From Avedoeria sp964651245 (lineage in GTDB: Bacteria > Chloroflexota > Anaerolineae > Epilineales > Epilineaceae), in the NCBI GenBank assembly GCA_964651245.1, contig CAZYVI010000001.1:62001-126000 (forward strand): a stretch of DNA of 64,000 nucleotides, read 5' to 3'. Under the pieces are notes generated by a model, which saw only the letters and a program-made list of their open reading frames with translations, had not been told where the DNA came from and did not search any database. Below are positions 17,193 to 26,219 of this stretch, in pieces. The stretch's first letter is position 1. Every line of letters starts with the position of its first letter. The translations under genes were made by a program, and so were the position numbers.

Positions 17193-18247
17193 GCGTCGGG
17201 TCGGCCGCCCAGGACGCGCCGGAACGCCGTCAGCGCCTGCTCGACGTCATCGGCCGTCACCTCCCAGTGCGTGACGAGCCGAAACCGGCCGGGACCGACC
17301 GCGAAGAACCTCACGCCCTCGGCCGCGAGGCGCTCGACGAGCGCCTCGACCGCACCGGCGGCCGGATCGAGCGCGGCGATCACGATGTTTGTGCGGACGC
17401 CGGCGGCGTCGAGGCGGATGGCGGGCAGCGCCGCCAGCCCTTCGGCCAGGCGGCGGGCGTGGGCGTGGTCGTCGGCCAGGCGGTCGACCATCGTCTCGAG
17501 CGCCACGAGCCCGGCCGCCGCCAGCACGCCGGCCTGCCGCATCCCGCCGCCGAGCTGCTTGCGCACCTTGCGCGCCCGCGCCACGAACGCCTCGCTGCCG
17601 CACAGGACGCTGCCGACCGGTGCCGCCAGCCCCTTGGAGAGGCAGAACGTGACGCTGTCGGCGTCGGCCGCCAGCGCGGCCGGCGCGACGCCCAGCGCCA
17701 CGGCGGCGTTGAACAGGCGCGCGCCGTCGAGGTGGACCGCCAGGCCGTGGGCGTCGGCGATGCGGCGGACGGCGCGCATGTAGGCGGCGTCGAGGACGCT
17801 GCCGCCGCAGCGGTTGTGGGTGTTCTCGAGGCAGATCAGGCGTGTCGGCGGGAAGTGGATGTTGTCGGTACGGACGGCGGCCTCGATCGCCGCCGGGTCC
17901 ATCGTCCCGTCGGCGGCGTTGGCCACGGTGCGCGGCTGGATGCCGCCCAGCGCAGCCATGCCGGCCACCTCGTAGACGAAGGTATGGGAGGCGTCGCCGA
18001 CGATCGCCTCGTCGCCGCGGCCGCAGTGCGCCAGCAGCGCCGCCAGGTTGCCCATCGTCCCGCTGGCCACGAACAGCCCCGCCGGCTTGCCCATCCGCCG
18101 CGCCGCCTCGGCCTCCAGCCGGACCACCGTCGGATCCTCGCCGAAGACGTCGTCGCCGACCTCGGCGGCGGCCATCGCCTGGCGCATCGCCGGCGTCGGC
18201 CGCGTCAGCGTGTCGCTGCGCAGGTCGACGATGCGGCCGGCCGGCAT
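17189..18247 (-). CDS. ltaE: Low-specificity L-threonine aldolase
   Basis: The protein has 352 residues, the usual family length. It cleaves L-threonine/L-allo-threonine to glycine and acetaldehyde using PLP, in the cytosol. Family marks: DLRSDTLTRPTPAMR at the N-terminus, GDDVFGEDPTV, ASGTMGN, ENTHNRCGG, HLDGARLFNA (the Asp that contacts the PLP pyridine) and SKGLAAPVGS with the Schiff-base lysine. The start is the ATG at 18247, which overlaps the gltX stop as TGATG, so translation is coupled. It is the last gene of the long operon, and its stop codon lies inside the tRNA-Asp promoter. Confidence 0.96.
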   Translation of the reverse strand: MPAGRIVDLRSDTLTRPTPAMRQAMAAAEVGDDVFGEDPTVVRLEAEAARRMGKPAGLFVASGTMGNLAALLAHCGRGDEAIVGDASHTFVYEVAGMAALGGIQPRTVANAADGTMDPAAIEAAVRTDNIHFPPTRLICLENTHNRCGGSVLDAAYMRAVRRIADAHGLAVHLDGARLFNAAVALGVAPAALAADADSVTFCLSKGLAAPVGSVLCGSEAFVARARKVRKQLGGGMRQAGVLAAAGLVALETMVDRLADDHAHARRLAEGLAALPAIRLDAAGVRTNIVIAALDPAAGAVEALVERLAAEGVRFFAVGPGRFRLVTHWEVTADDVEQALTAFRRVLGGRPDA

Positions 18248-19710
18248 CAGGCCCCTCGCTCGAGGCGCGTCGCCGCCGCCGCCAAGCGCTCGAGCACGGC
18301 CTCGCGACCGACGAGGGCGAGCGTGTCGAACAGCGGCGGCGCCACCTTCTTGCCCGTCACGGCCACGCGGACCGGCTGGAACAGCGGCCCCGGCTTGACG
18401 CCGAGGTCTTCGGCCAGCGCCCGCAGCGCCGCCTCGAGCGGCTCGGCCGTCCAGTCCGCCACGGCCGCCAGCGCCGCTGCGCACCGCCGCAGCTGGTCGG
18501 CCGTCGTGCCGGCATCCGACTTGGCCGGCACCAGCGCGGCCGGATCGATGTCGATCGCCTCCGCCCAGAAAAAGTCGACCAAGCCGACCGCCTCGGCCAG
18601 GGTGCCGATGCGCTCCTGGATGAGCGGCACGAGCCGCTCCACCTCGTCGATCGTGGCGTCGAGGCCGGCGTCGCGGAGGAACGGCAGGAGCCGCGACGCC
18701 AGGTCGTCGGGTTCCAGGGCGCGGATGTAGTGCCCGTTCATCCACAGCAGCTTCTCGGGGTTCCAGGCGGCCGGCGAGACCTTGATGTCGGCCAGCGCGA
18801 AGCGCGCCGCCGCCATCTCGGGGGTGAAGATCTCCTCGTCGCCGCTGTAGGCCCAGCCCAGGAGCGCCAGGTAGTTGAAGAGCGCCTCGGGCAGGTAGCC
18901 GGCCGCCCGGTAGTCGCGGACCTCGACCCCGCCCTCGCGCTTCGAGAGCTTGCCCTTGCCCGTCGGCGACAGCACGAGCGGGACGTGGCAGTAGACCGGC
19001 GGCTCCCAGCCGAAGGCCTCGTAGAGCACCAGGTGGATCGGCGCGCTCGGGATCCACTCGTCGGCGCGCAGGACGTGGGTAATCGCCATCGCCTCGTCGT
19101 CGACGACGACCGCCAGGTGGTACGTCGGCCAGCCGTCGCTCTTGCGGATGATCGGGTCGTCGAGCTCGGCCAGGTCAAAGGCGACGTCGCCGCGCAGGAC
19201 ATCGTGCAGGACGCGGCTGCCCGAGAGCGGCAGCTTGAGCCGCACCGTGTGGCGCGCGCCGTCGGCCAGCCGACCGTCGACCTCGGCCGCCGCGAGGCCG
19301 CGGCACTGCCGATCGTACCGGCCCTTGAGGCGCGCCGCCTCGCGCGCCCGGCGCACCTCGTCGAGGCGCTCGGGGGTGCAGAAGCAGCGGTAGGCCTGGC
19401 CGTTGGCCAGCAGGGCGTCGACGTGCGCGGTGTAGCGGGGCAGGCGCTCGCTCTGCAGGTAGGGGCCGTAGCGGCCGCCGGTGAAGGGCCCCTCGTCGGG
19501 GGTGATGCCCAGCCAGTCGAGCGCGGCCCGCTGGTCGTCGAGCGCCTCGGGCACGAAGCGGGCGCGGTCGGTGTCCTCGACCCGCCAGACGAACGTGCCG
19601 CCGTAGCGGCGCGCGAACAGCCAGTTGAAGATCGCCGTCCGGGCGTTGCCGACGTGCATGAAGCCGGTCGGCGACGGCGCGATCCGGACGCGCACCGGGC
19701 GCTGGGTCAT
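18247..19710 (-). CDS. gltX: Glutamate--tRNA ligase
   Basis: The protein has 487 residues. It charges tRNA-Glu with glutamate in an ATP-dependent reaction. The class I signature is present: APSPTGFMHVGNARTA (HIGH equivalent HVGN) near residue 10, and KLSKREGG (KMSKS equivalent) near residue 245. The region RCFCTPERL with a later QCRG supplies cysteines at the place of the zinc site in GluRS. The C-terminal helical anticodon-binding domain is complete. Start at ATG 19710, 29 nt after the rodA stop, with an AGGAG-like site. Its location next to cell-shape genes is unusual but co-directional, so probably co-transcribed. Confidence 0.97.
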   Translation of the reverse strand: MTQRPVRVRIAPSPTGFMHVGNARTAIFNWLFARRYGGTFVWRVEDTDRARFVPEALDDQRAALDWLGITPDEGPFTGGRYGPYLQSERLPRYTAHVDALLANGQAYRCFCTPERLDEVRRAREAARLKGRYDRQCRGLAAAEVDGRLADGARHTVRLKLPLSGSRVLHDVLRGDVAFDLAELDDPIIRKSDGWPTYHLAVVVDDEAMAITHVLRADEWIPSAPIHLVLYEAFGWEPPVYCHVPLVLSPTGKGKLSKREGGVEVRDYRAAGYLPEALFNYLALLGWAYSGDEEIFTPEMAAARFALADIKVSPAAWNPEKLLWMNGHYIRALEPDDLASRLLPFLRDAGLDATIDEVERLVPLIQERIGTLAEAVGLVDFFWAEAIDIDPAALVPAKSDAGTTADQLRRCAAALAAVADWTAEPLEAALRALAEDLGVKPGPLFQPVRVAVTGKKVAPPLFDTLALVGREAVLERLAAAATRLERGA

Positions 19711-19739
19711 CGGCAGGGGCTCCTGGGTCGCCGCGGGGC

Positions 19740-20888
19740 TCAGGGCGAGAAGTCGAGGGCTGGCCGGCGCATGCGGACGGACTGCACCAGCCCCAGCGCC
19801 ACCAGCGCCGTCGTGAGGCTCGACCCGCCGTACGACACGAACGGCAGGCTGAGGCCGGTGGGCGGCACGACCTGCAGCACGACGCCGATGTGGATGAGCA
19901 CCTGGGCCAGGAGGTACGTCGCCACGCCGGTGCAGATCAGCGCGCCGCTGCGGTCGAGGGCCTGACCGGCGGCGGCGAGGATGCGCAGCACGATGAAGCC
20001 CAGCAGCGCGACGACGACCGCCCCGCCCACCAGCCCGAGCTCCTCGGCCACCAGGGCGAAGATCGCGTCGGAGTGCAGCACCGGGATGAAGCCGCCCTGC
20101 GACTGCGAACCCTGGGCGTAGCCCGTGCCCAACCAGCCGCCGCTGCCGACGGCGATGATCGCCTGGCGGCTCTGGTAGCCGGGCGCCAGCAGGTCGGCGA
20201 AGCGGGCCAGCCAGTGCTCGTAGAGCAGGCCGAGCCGGAAGCTGAGCGCGACGATCGGACCGGCCGGCAGCAGCAGCAGGCCGAGGTGCAGCACCCGCGC
20301 GCCGGCGGCGAACGTCACGCCCAGCCAGATGCACGCCAGCACGACGGCCGTCGAGAGGTTGGGCTGCATCAGGATGAGCACGACCGGCACGGCGATCAGG
20401 CCGATCGAGCCCAGCAGGACGCGCGGCTTGCGGACATCGAAGCGGCTGTAGTAGGCGGCCAGCGCCACGATCATGACGACCTTCATGAGCTCGCTGGGCT
20501 GGATCGTCAGGACGCCGAGGCGAAAGCCGCGCCGCGCGCCCAGGACGGCTGCGCCGAAGACCAGCACCAGCGCCAGGGCCGCCACGAACGCGCCGTAGAG
20601 CGGCGCGGCGAACGCGGCCAGGGTGCGGTAGTCCGTGGCGCTGAGCAAGGCGTAAAGGACGAAGCCGGCCGCGGCGAACGCCAGCTGCTTGTAGACGTAG
20701 TCCTCCCACCAGACATCGGTGGCGCCGCCGCGCAGCGTGGCGCTGTAGATCATCGCCACGCCGAAGCCCACCGCCGCCACGACGGCGGCCGTCAACGCCC
20801 AGTCGTAGCCGCGCAGCCGACGCCACGCCGCCTCGGGCAGCGAGGCGGTGGCGGGCCGGCTGAGCCGGCCGACGAACGTCCGGTTCAC
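19740..20888 (-). CDS. rodA: SEDS peptidoglycan polymerase RodA
   Basis: The protein has 382 residues and about ten hydrophobic segments. SEDS proteins polymerise lipid II glycan strands with a partner class B PBP; RodA works in cell elongation. Family marks: IQPSELMKVVMIVALA, the conserved HSDAIFALVAEELG segment and PPTGLSLPFVSYGGSS near the C-terminus. It is called RodA rather than FtsW from its place in the mre/PBP2 operon. The GTG start at 20888 overlaps the minE stop (GTGA). Last of the shape genes before gltX. Confidence 0.95.
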   Translation of the reverse strand: MNRTFVGRLSRPATASLPEAAWRRLRGYDWALTAAVVAAVGFGVAMIYSATLRGGATDVWWEDYVYKQLAFAAAGFVLYALLSATDYRTLAAFAAPLYGAFVAALALVLVFGAAVLGARRGFRLGVLTIQPSELMKVVMIVALAAYYSRFDVRKPRVLLGSIGLIAVPVVLILMQPNLSTAVVLACIWLGVTFAAGARVLHLGLLLLPAGPIVALSFRLGLLYEHWLARFADLLAPGYQSRQAIIAVGSGGWLGTGYAQGSQSQGGFIPVLHSDAIFALVAEELGLVGGAVVVALLGFIVLRILAAAGQALDRSGALICTGVATYLLAQVLIHIGVVLQVVPPTGLSLPFVSYGGSSLTTALVALGLVQSVRMRRPALDFSP

Positions 20889-21157
20889 GGCCGCGGCCCG
20901 GCCGCGGCGCCTCGGCCCAGCGGGATCTCGGCCACCAGCCGCCCGCCCTGCTCGAGCTTGACCTCGACCTCGGCGTTGGCGATGTCGACGTGCCGCGAGA
21001 TCACCGCGATCAACTCGTCGCGGATCTGCTCGAGCTGGGCCGGCGTCAACCGGGCTCGGTCGTACTCCAGGACGAGCTTGAGGCGCTCCTTGGCGACGTG
21101 GCCCGACGTCGTGGCCGGCGCCGGCTCGCGGCCCATGAGGCGGTCGAGGAAGCCCAT
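20885..21157 (-). CDS. minE: Cell division topological specificity factor MinE
   Basis: The protein has 90 residues, normal for MinE. It displaces MinCD from midcell by stimulating the MinD ATPase. The N-terminal GFLDRLMGR segment corresponds to the membrane-targeting/anti-MinCD part, then KERLKLVLEYDRARLTPAQLEQIRDEL leads into the C-terminal topological domain. Start at ATG 21157, 4 nt after the minD stop; its own stop overlaps rodA. The extreme C-terminus is Gly/Pro/Arg-rich and probably disordered. Confidence 0.95.
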   Translation of the reverse strand: MGFLDRLMGREPAPATTSGHVAKERLKLVLEYDRARLTPAQLEQIRDELIAVISRHVDIANAEVEVKLEQGGRLVAEIPLGRGAAAGPRP

Positions 21158-21161
21158 CGTG

Positions 21162-21992
21162 TCACCCTCCGTCCGGTCCGCTGCGGAACAGGCTCGTCAG
21201 GCTCTTCAGGAACCCCTTGGCCTCGGCGTCGTCGAGCGCCATGAGGGGCACCGACTCGCCCTCGAGGCGGGCGGCGATGTTGTGGAACGCGCGCCCGGCG
21301 CGCGACGCCGCGTCGAGGGCCACCGGCTCGCCGCGGTTCGTGGCGGCGACGATCCCGCTGTCCTCGGGCACGATCCCCAGCAGGTCGACGCGCAGGATGT
21401 CGAGCACGTCGGCGGTGGTCATCATGTCGCCGCGAGCCACGAGGTCGGGCTTGATACGGTTGAGGACGAGCACCGGCGCCGCCTTGCCCGCGGCCTCGGT
21501 CAGCCCGACGACGCGGTCGGCGTCGCGCACGGCCGACACCTCGGGGGTCGTGATGAGCACGACCCGGTCGGCCGGCGCCAGGGCGTTGCGGAACCCCTGC
21601 TCGATGCCGGCCGGCGAGTCGACGATGACGTAGTCGACGTGGGGCCGCAGGTCGTCGCAGACCTGGACCATCTCCTCGGGCGACACATCGTCCTTGTCGG
21701 AGTGCTGGTCGGCCGCCAGCATCATCAGGCCGGGCACGCGCTTGTCGCGGATGAGCGCCCGCTCGGCCTCGACGGCGCCGCGCACCACGTGCATGAGGTT
21801 GTAGACCACGCGGTTCTCGAGGCCCATGACGACATCGAGGTTGCGCAGCCCGATGTCGGCGTCGACCACGGCCACCGCCCGCCCGCGCCGGGCCAGCGCC
21901 ACCCCGATGTTGGCGGTCGTCGTCGTCTTGCCGACGCCGCCCTTGCCCGACGTGACGGTGATCACCTGGCCGCGGCGGGTCGTGGGCTCCAT
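21162..21992 (-). CDS. minD: Septum site-determining ATPase MinD
   Basis: The protein has 276 residues from ATG 21992. This start is preferred because AGGAG lies 8 nt upstream and MinD proteins begin just before the P-loop; an in-frame GTG at 22079, 3 nt past minC, would add 29 poorly conserved residues. The deviant Walker A SGKGGVGKTTTTANIG, the switch DADIGLRNLD, and Walker B YVIVDSPAG are intact. The C-terminal amphipathic helix (KGFLKSLTSLFRS) for membrane binding is present. It recruits MinC to the membrane and oscillates with MinE. Confidence 0.96.
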   Translation of the reverse strand: MEPTTRRGQVITVTSGKGGVGKTTTTANIGVALARRGRAVAVVDADIGLRNLDVVMGLENRVVYNLMHVVRGAVEAERALIRDKRVPGLMMLAADQHSDKDDVSPEEMVQVCDDLRPHVDYVIVDSPAGIEQGFRNALAPADRVVLITTPEVSAVRDADRVVGLTEAAGKAAPVLVLNRIKPDLVARGDMMTTADVLDILRVDLLGIVPEDSGIVAATNRGEPVALDAASRAGRAFHNIAARLEGESVPLMALDDAEAKGFLKSLTSLFRSGPDGG

Positions 21993-22082
21993 GGCGAGGG
22001 CTCCTGGCTGGCGGGCCGGTGCGCCGGCCGCGTCGGACGGGTTCGGATGCGACTCGCGGGCCGCGTCGACGCTCGTCACGCC

Positions 22083-22724
22083 TCAACGCCACCCTTCGAC
22101 GACGATCTGGCCATCGACCTCGCGGGCCACCTCGGGCACCGGCACCCGGTCGGGTTCCTCCGGCGCGCGGGCGATCGCGGCGCCGATGCGCAGCTGGTTG
22201 GGCGCCAGGTCGAGCGCGCACACCATGGCGCCGGCCGTCACGTGCCCCGCCTCGACGGTGCCGCGCAGCCGGCCCCACACCACCACGTGCCCGCCGGCGA
22301 CGATCTCGGCGCCGGGGTTGACGTCGCCCAAGACGATGACCGTCCCATCATGGTGGATACGCTGCCCTCCGCGCAAGGTGCGCGCCACGACGAGCGCGCC
22401 GTCGGCCGGGGGCGACGGCGCCGCGGCGGCCGGAGCGGACGCCGCGGCGCGCTCGCCCGAGCCGAGCTCGACGAGCCGCATGCCGGCGGCGGCCAGCCGC
22501 TCGACGAGCGCCACGGCCAGGGCCGGGTCGAGCGGCCCGGGGCGGACCTCGACGGCGGCCGGCGCGCCGTGGAAGAACGTGCGGTCGCGCCGCGCCAACT
22601 GGGCGTCGAGGCTGGCCAGGATGGCCGCCGTCTCGGCCGTGGCGTCGACCGCGATCGTGACGGTGCTGCCGCGCCCCTTGATCGACACCGGCGGCTTGGG
22701 CGGCAGCGGTTGCTCGAGGCTCAT
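22083..22724 (-). CDS. minC: Septum site-determining protein MinC
   Basis: The protein has 213 residues and inhibits FtsZ assembly away from midcell. The N-terminal domain (about 1-95) is alpha/beta and begins after a short Pro-rich lead. After an Ala/Pro linker, the C-terminal right-handed beta-helix (about 118-195) shows the family pattern: LRGGQRIHHDGTVIVLGDVNPGAEI, GGHVVVWGRLRGTVEAG, LDLAPNQLRIG. The ATG at 22724 overlaps the PBP2 stop (ATGA) and is preceded by GGGAGG. Confidence 0.93.
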   Translation of the reverse strand: MSLEQPLPPKPPVSIKGRGSTVTIAVDATAETAAILASLDAQLARRDRTFFHGAPAAVEVRPGPLDPALAVALVERLAAAGMRLVELGSGERAAASAPAAAAPSPPADGALVVARTLRGGQRIHHDGTVIVLGDVNPGAEIVAGGHVVVWGRLRGTVEAGHVTAGAMVCALDLAPNQLRIGAAIARAPEEPDRVPVPEVAREVDGQIVVEGWR

Positions 22725-24796
22725 CGGCCCTCCCCGCTGGCGGTGGCGGTCGGCGCCGGCTGCGGCAGCCGGAAGTAGGTCCGCAGCACCTCGGCCGCGA
22801 TCGGCGCCGCCACCTGCGAGCCCTCGATGACGTGGTCGAGGCCGCGGCCGTCGACGAAGACGGCCAGCGCGATCTCGGGCGCGTCGAACGGCGCGAACGC
22901 TACGAACCAGGCGTGCGTCAACAGGTTGCCGTAGCGGTCGGTGCGGACGACCGCCCGGCCGTTCTCGTCCTTGACGATGTCGACGAACTCGGCCGTGCCG
23001 GTCTTGCCGGCCACCGCCACCTCGGTTGGCAAGCCGGCCCACGACGCCGTGCCGCCGGGCAGCACCGCCCGGCGCATCCCCTCGCGCACCACGGCCAGGT
23101 GACCGGGGTCGACCGGGACGCGGCGAATCTCGCCGCCCGGGACGCGGCGCGGGTCGATCTGACCGGCCGCGTCGCGCACCGCCGCCACCAGGTGCGGCCG
23201 GAACAGGGTGCCGCCGTTGGCCACGGCCGCCGTCACGTTGGCCATCTGCAGCGGCGTCGCCAGCGTGTAGCCCTGGCCGATGCCCATGATGTAGGTCTGC
23301 CCGGTGCCCCAGTACTCGCCGTTGTGGGCCGCCAGCCAGCGCTTGTTGGGCACCAGGCCGTCGACCTCGCCGACGAGCTCGATGCCGCTGGCGGCGCCCA
23401 GCCCGAACTCCAGCGCGTACCGGCCGAGGCGGTCGCTGCCGAGGCCGCTCTGGTTGGCGCCGTTTTCGTAGTAGCCGCCGGACACCTCGTAGAAGTAGAC
23501 GTCGCACGACTGCGCCAGCGCCTCGACGACGTCGACGGCGCCGTGCCCGCCGCGGTTCCAGCACACGAACTGCTGCCGCGCGTCGGGGTTATAGGCGTGC
23601 GGCAGCGTGATCGCGCCGGGATCGACGACCTGGGTGTGGCGGGTGACCACCCCCTCCTGAAGCGCCGCGGCCGCCGTGATCATCTTGAACGTCGAGCCCG
23701 GCGGCTCGCCGTTCAGGGCGCGGTTCACCAACGGCAGGCCGGGGTCGGTCAACAAGCCGACGAAGGCCTCGGGCGAAGCGCCGGTCGAGAACATGTTGTT
23801 GTCGAACGTCGGCAGCGTGACGATGGCCCGCACCGCGCCGTCGCGCGGGTCGAGGGCCACGACGGCGCCGCTCTTGGCCCCGACGCGCCGGAGACCGCGC
23901 GCCAGCGCCGCCTCGACCGCCTGCTGGAACGTGAGGTCGAGCGTGAGCTCGAGGTTCGAGCCGGCCACGGGCGCGCGGCGCGTCGCGTCGAGCTCGCGCA
24001 GCGGCCGGCCCATGGCGTCGACGACGACCACCTGCTCGCCCTTGACGCCGCGCAGCACGTCCTCGTAGCTGGCCTCGAGCCCGCTGCGGCCGACGGTGTC
24101 GTAGATCCGGTAGCCGCGCGTCGCGTAGTCGGCGACCTCCTCTTCGGGGATCGCACCGGTGAAGCCCAGGACGTGCGCCAGCGTCGGCCCGGCCGGGTAC
24201 TCGCGCACGCTCGACTCGGTCACCTGCACGCCGGGCAGCTCGCCCTGGCGCTCCATGAGCCGGAAGGCGGCCTCGCGCGAGACGTTGCGGTCGATCGGGA
24301 TCGCCTGCCAGCCGGCGAACAGCGGCGCGCCATCGGCGTCGACGGGCAGCAGCCGCAGGATGCTGCGCGGGGCGGCGAACGTCGCCCGCACGGTGTCGTC
24401 CAGCGCCCCGCCGCGGGCGTCGCGCGGGCCGAGCCGGCCGATGCGAACGCTGGCGGAGCGCGGCGCGACCGACATCCCGACCGCCTCGGCCACCGTCTCG
24501 AGGACCCGGTCGCGCTCTGCTGGGGCGAGATCGGACAGCGCGCCGGGCACGATGGACACGGTGAACCGCGGCCGGTTGAAGACGACCTGGGTGCCGGCGC
24601 GGTCGTAGACGACGCCGCGGTCGGCCTCGATCTCGCGCGCCACGTAGCGGTTCTGGCGGGCGTCGGCTTCGAGCTCGGCGCCGCGGCGCACCTGGACCTG
24701 CCACTGGCGGCCCCACAACAACGCCAGCGCCGCCACGGCCGCCAGGCGCAGCAGGCGCAGCCGCGCCGCCGGCAGCGGGGTTGCGCCGCGGGCCAC
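22721..24796 (-). CDS. mrdA: Penicillin-binding protein 2 (elongation class B transpeptidase)
   Basis: The protein has 691 residues and an N-terminal TM helix (about 15-30, LAAVAALALLWG). The pedestal/dimerisation domain contains RGVVYDRAGTQVVFNRPRF and EYPAGPTLAHVLGFTG. The transpeptidase domain has all three motifs: STFK (PPGSTFKMI), SCD in the SxN position (LAQSCDVYFYEV) and KTGT (GKTGTAEF). It cross-links peptidoglycan during elongation with RodA. Start at ATG 24796, 3 nt after the mreD stop. Confidence 0.96.
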   Translation of the reverse strand: MARGATPLPAARLRLLRLAAVAALALLWGRQWQVQVRRGAELEADARQNRYVAREIEADRGVVYDRAGTQVVFNRPRFTVSIVPGALSDLAPAERDRVLETVAEAVGMSVAPRSASVRIGRLGPRDARGGALDDTVRATFAAPRSILRLLPVDADGAPLFAGWQAIPIDRNVSREAAFRLMERQGELPGVQVTESSVREYPAGPTLAHVLGFTGAIPEEEVADYATRGYRIYDTVGRSGLEASYEDVLRGVKGEQVVVVDAMGRPLRELDATRRAPVAGSNLELTLDLTFQQAVEAALARGLRRVGAKSGAVVALDPRDGAVRAIVTLPTFDNNMFSTGASPEAFVGLLTDPGLPLVNRALNGEPPGSTFKMITAAAALQEGVVTRHTQVVDPGAITLPHAYNPDARQQFVCWNRGGHGAVDVVEALAQSCDVYFYEVSGGYYENGANQSGLGSDRLGRYALEFGLGAASGIELVGEVDGLVPNKRWLAAHNGEYWGTGQTYIMGIGQGYTLATPLQMANVTAAVANGGTLFRPHLVAAVRDAAGQIDPRRVPGGEIRRVPVDPGHLAVVREGMRRAVLPGGTASWAGLPTEVAVAGKTGTAEFVDIVKDENGRAVVRTDRYGNLLTHAWFVAFAPFDAPEIALAVFVDGRGLDHVIEGSQVAAPIAAEVLRTYFRLPQPAPTATASGEGR

Positions 24797-24799
24797 GCC

Positions 24800-25312
24800 T
24801 CAGCGCTCCCAGGCCAGGCGCGGCGGGCCGCCGCGCCGCGCCCACCACCGCAGCGGGAAGTAGACGATCGGGAGCCAGAGCAGGTTGAGCAGCACCGACG
24901 GCACGACGAGCCGCAGCACCGCCTCCGGCCGGGCGTCGACGACGCGGCCGGTCGCGCCCAAGACGCCGAGCTGGACGACGACGAACACGGTCGTGGCCGC
25001 CGCCGCGAACACGGCGGGCATCACGAGCGCGTCGGCCAGGCGGCCGGCGCCTGCGGCCACGACCAGCGTCGCCGCCAACAGCGGCACGGTGAACGTGCCC
25101 AGCGGCGCGATCGAGAGCTGGTCGCACAGCAGGCCGGCGGCCAGCGCCCAGGCCAAGGCGGCGCGGGCGCCGCGCAGCTGCGCCCAGCTGACGACGAGCA
25201 GCAGCGGCAGCAGGGGGACTGCGGCGCCGAGCGCCGCCGACGGCATGAGCGACACCTGGGCCAGCACCGACACCACCACGGCCAGCGCCAGCCCGTACGG
25301 GCTGGCGGCCAC
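24800..25312 (-). CDS. mreD: Rod shape-determining protein MreD
   Basis: The protein has 170 residues and about five hydrophobic helices, the usual MreD form. The GTG at 25312 is chosen: GAGG lies 6 nt upstream, it follows the mreC stop by 8 nt, and the product begins right before the first TM segment (YGLALAVVVSVLAQ). Conserved polar points include CDQLSIAPLG between helices. It links MreC/PBP2/RodA in the elongasome membrane complex. Recognition rests on topology and place between mreC and mrdA, since the sequence family is weakly conserved. Confidence 0.88.
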   Translation of the reverse strand: MAASPYGLALAVVVSVLAQVSLMPSAALGAAVPLLPLLLVVSWAQLRGARAALAWALAAGLLCDQLSIAPLGTFTVPLLAATLVVAAGAGRLADALVMPAVFAAAATTVFVVVQLGVLGATGRVVDARPEAVLRLVVPSVLLNLLWLPIVYFPLRWWARRGGPPRLAWER

Positions 25313-25320
25313 GAAGGGCC

Positions 25321-26214
25321 TCAAGGCGCGTCGACGCCGTCGCTGGGCGGCGGGTCGTCGCCTTCGGGCAGCGGCGCCGCGCGCCAAGCGGTGACCACGA
25401 GCACGGCCTCGAGGTTCGCGAGGTCGACCGACGGACGCACGACGGCCTCCTGGTGCGGCCGCTCGTCGCTCTGGCGCACCTCGGTCACCTGGCCGATCGG
25501 GATAAGCTTCGGGAAGCCGCGGTCCTGGTCGAGCCCGCTGGTGTGGACAATGTCGCCCACGACGACGTTGGGCGGCTGGCCGGTGCCGTTCTGCGGCACG
25601 TAGCGCAGCGTGAGCGCCCCCGACGCCGAGCCGAACAGCATGCCCGGCGCGCCGCTGCGCTCGACGCGCGCCCCGACGGCGGAGGCGCCGTCGCGGATCA
25701 ACTGCACTTGGCTGGCCTGGCCGAACACGCGGACGACGCGCCCGACGAGGCCGCGCTCGGTGACGACCGGATCGCCGGCCTCGACGCCGTCGTCGCGCCC
25801 CTGGTCGATCCAGATGCCGTGGACCAGGCCGCCGGGCTCGGCGCCGATCACCGCGGCCCGCACGCTGGCGCCCAGCAGGTCGAGGTCGAGGCGGTCGTTC
25901 TTGAAGCCCAGCAGGTCCTTGAGCCGGCTGTTTTCGCGTTCGAGCTGGCCGAGCTTCGTCTGGTCCACCTGTTGGCGGGCGTTCTCCTGCCGCAACTGGG
26001 CGTTCTCGGCCTCGAGGGCTTCGAGCCGCCGCGCCGACGTCGACACGAAGCCGACCTGGGCGCGCACGCCCCGCAAGCCGTGCGTGATGGGCGCGAGCAC
26101 GCGGGCGGCCGCGGCGTTGATCACGGCCGGGCCTTGCCAGCCGCGCGCCAAGCCGACGAGCACGCCGGCCAGCACCAGGGCGAACATCCACGACGGTCGG
26201 TCGCGGCGGCCCAT
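25321..26214 (-). CDS. mreC: Rod shape-determining protein MreC
   Basis: The protein has 297 residues. One N-terminal TM helix (about 9-25) is followed by a coiled coil (about 55-100: LEALEAENAQLRQENARQQ) and the beta-barrel domain (about 110-275) with VHGIWIDQGRDDGVEAGDPVV, a very typical MreC phrase, and LIRDGASAVGARV. It tethers PBP2 and RodA to MreB filaments. ATG at 26214, 5 nt after the mreB stop. The last 20 residues are acidic and Pro-rich. Confidence 0.95.
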   Translation of the reverse strand: MGRRDRPSWMFALVLAGVLVGLARGWQGPAVINAAAARVLAPITHGLRGVRAQVGFVSTSARRLEALEAENAQLRQENARQQVDQTKLGQLERENSRLKDLLGFKNDRLDLDLLGASVRAAVIGAEPGGLVHGIWIDQGRDDGVEAGDPVVTERGLVGRVVRVFGQASQVQLIRDGASAVGARVERSGAPGMLFGSASGALTLRYVPQNGTGQPPNVVVGDIVHTSGLDQDRGFPKLIPIGQVTEVRQSDERPHQEAVVRPSVDLANLEAVLVVTAWRAAPLPEGDDPPPSDGVDAP

Positions 26215-26219
26215 CGGCG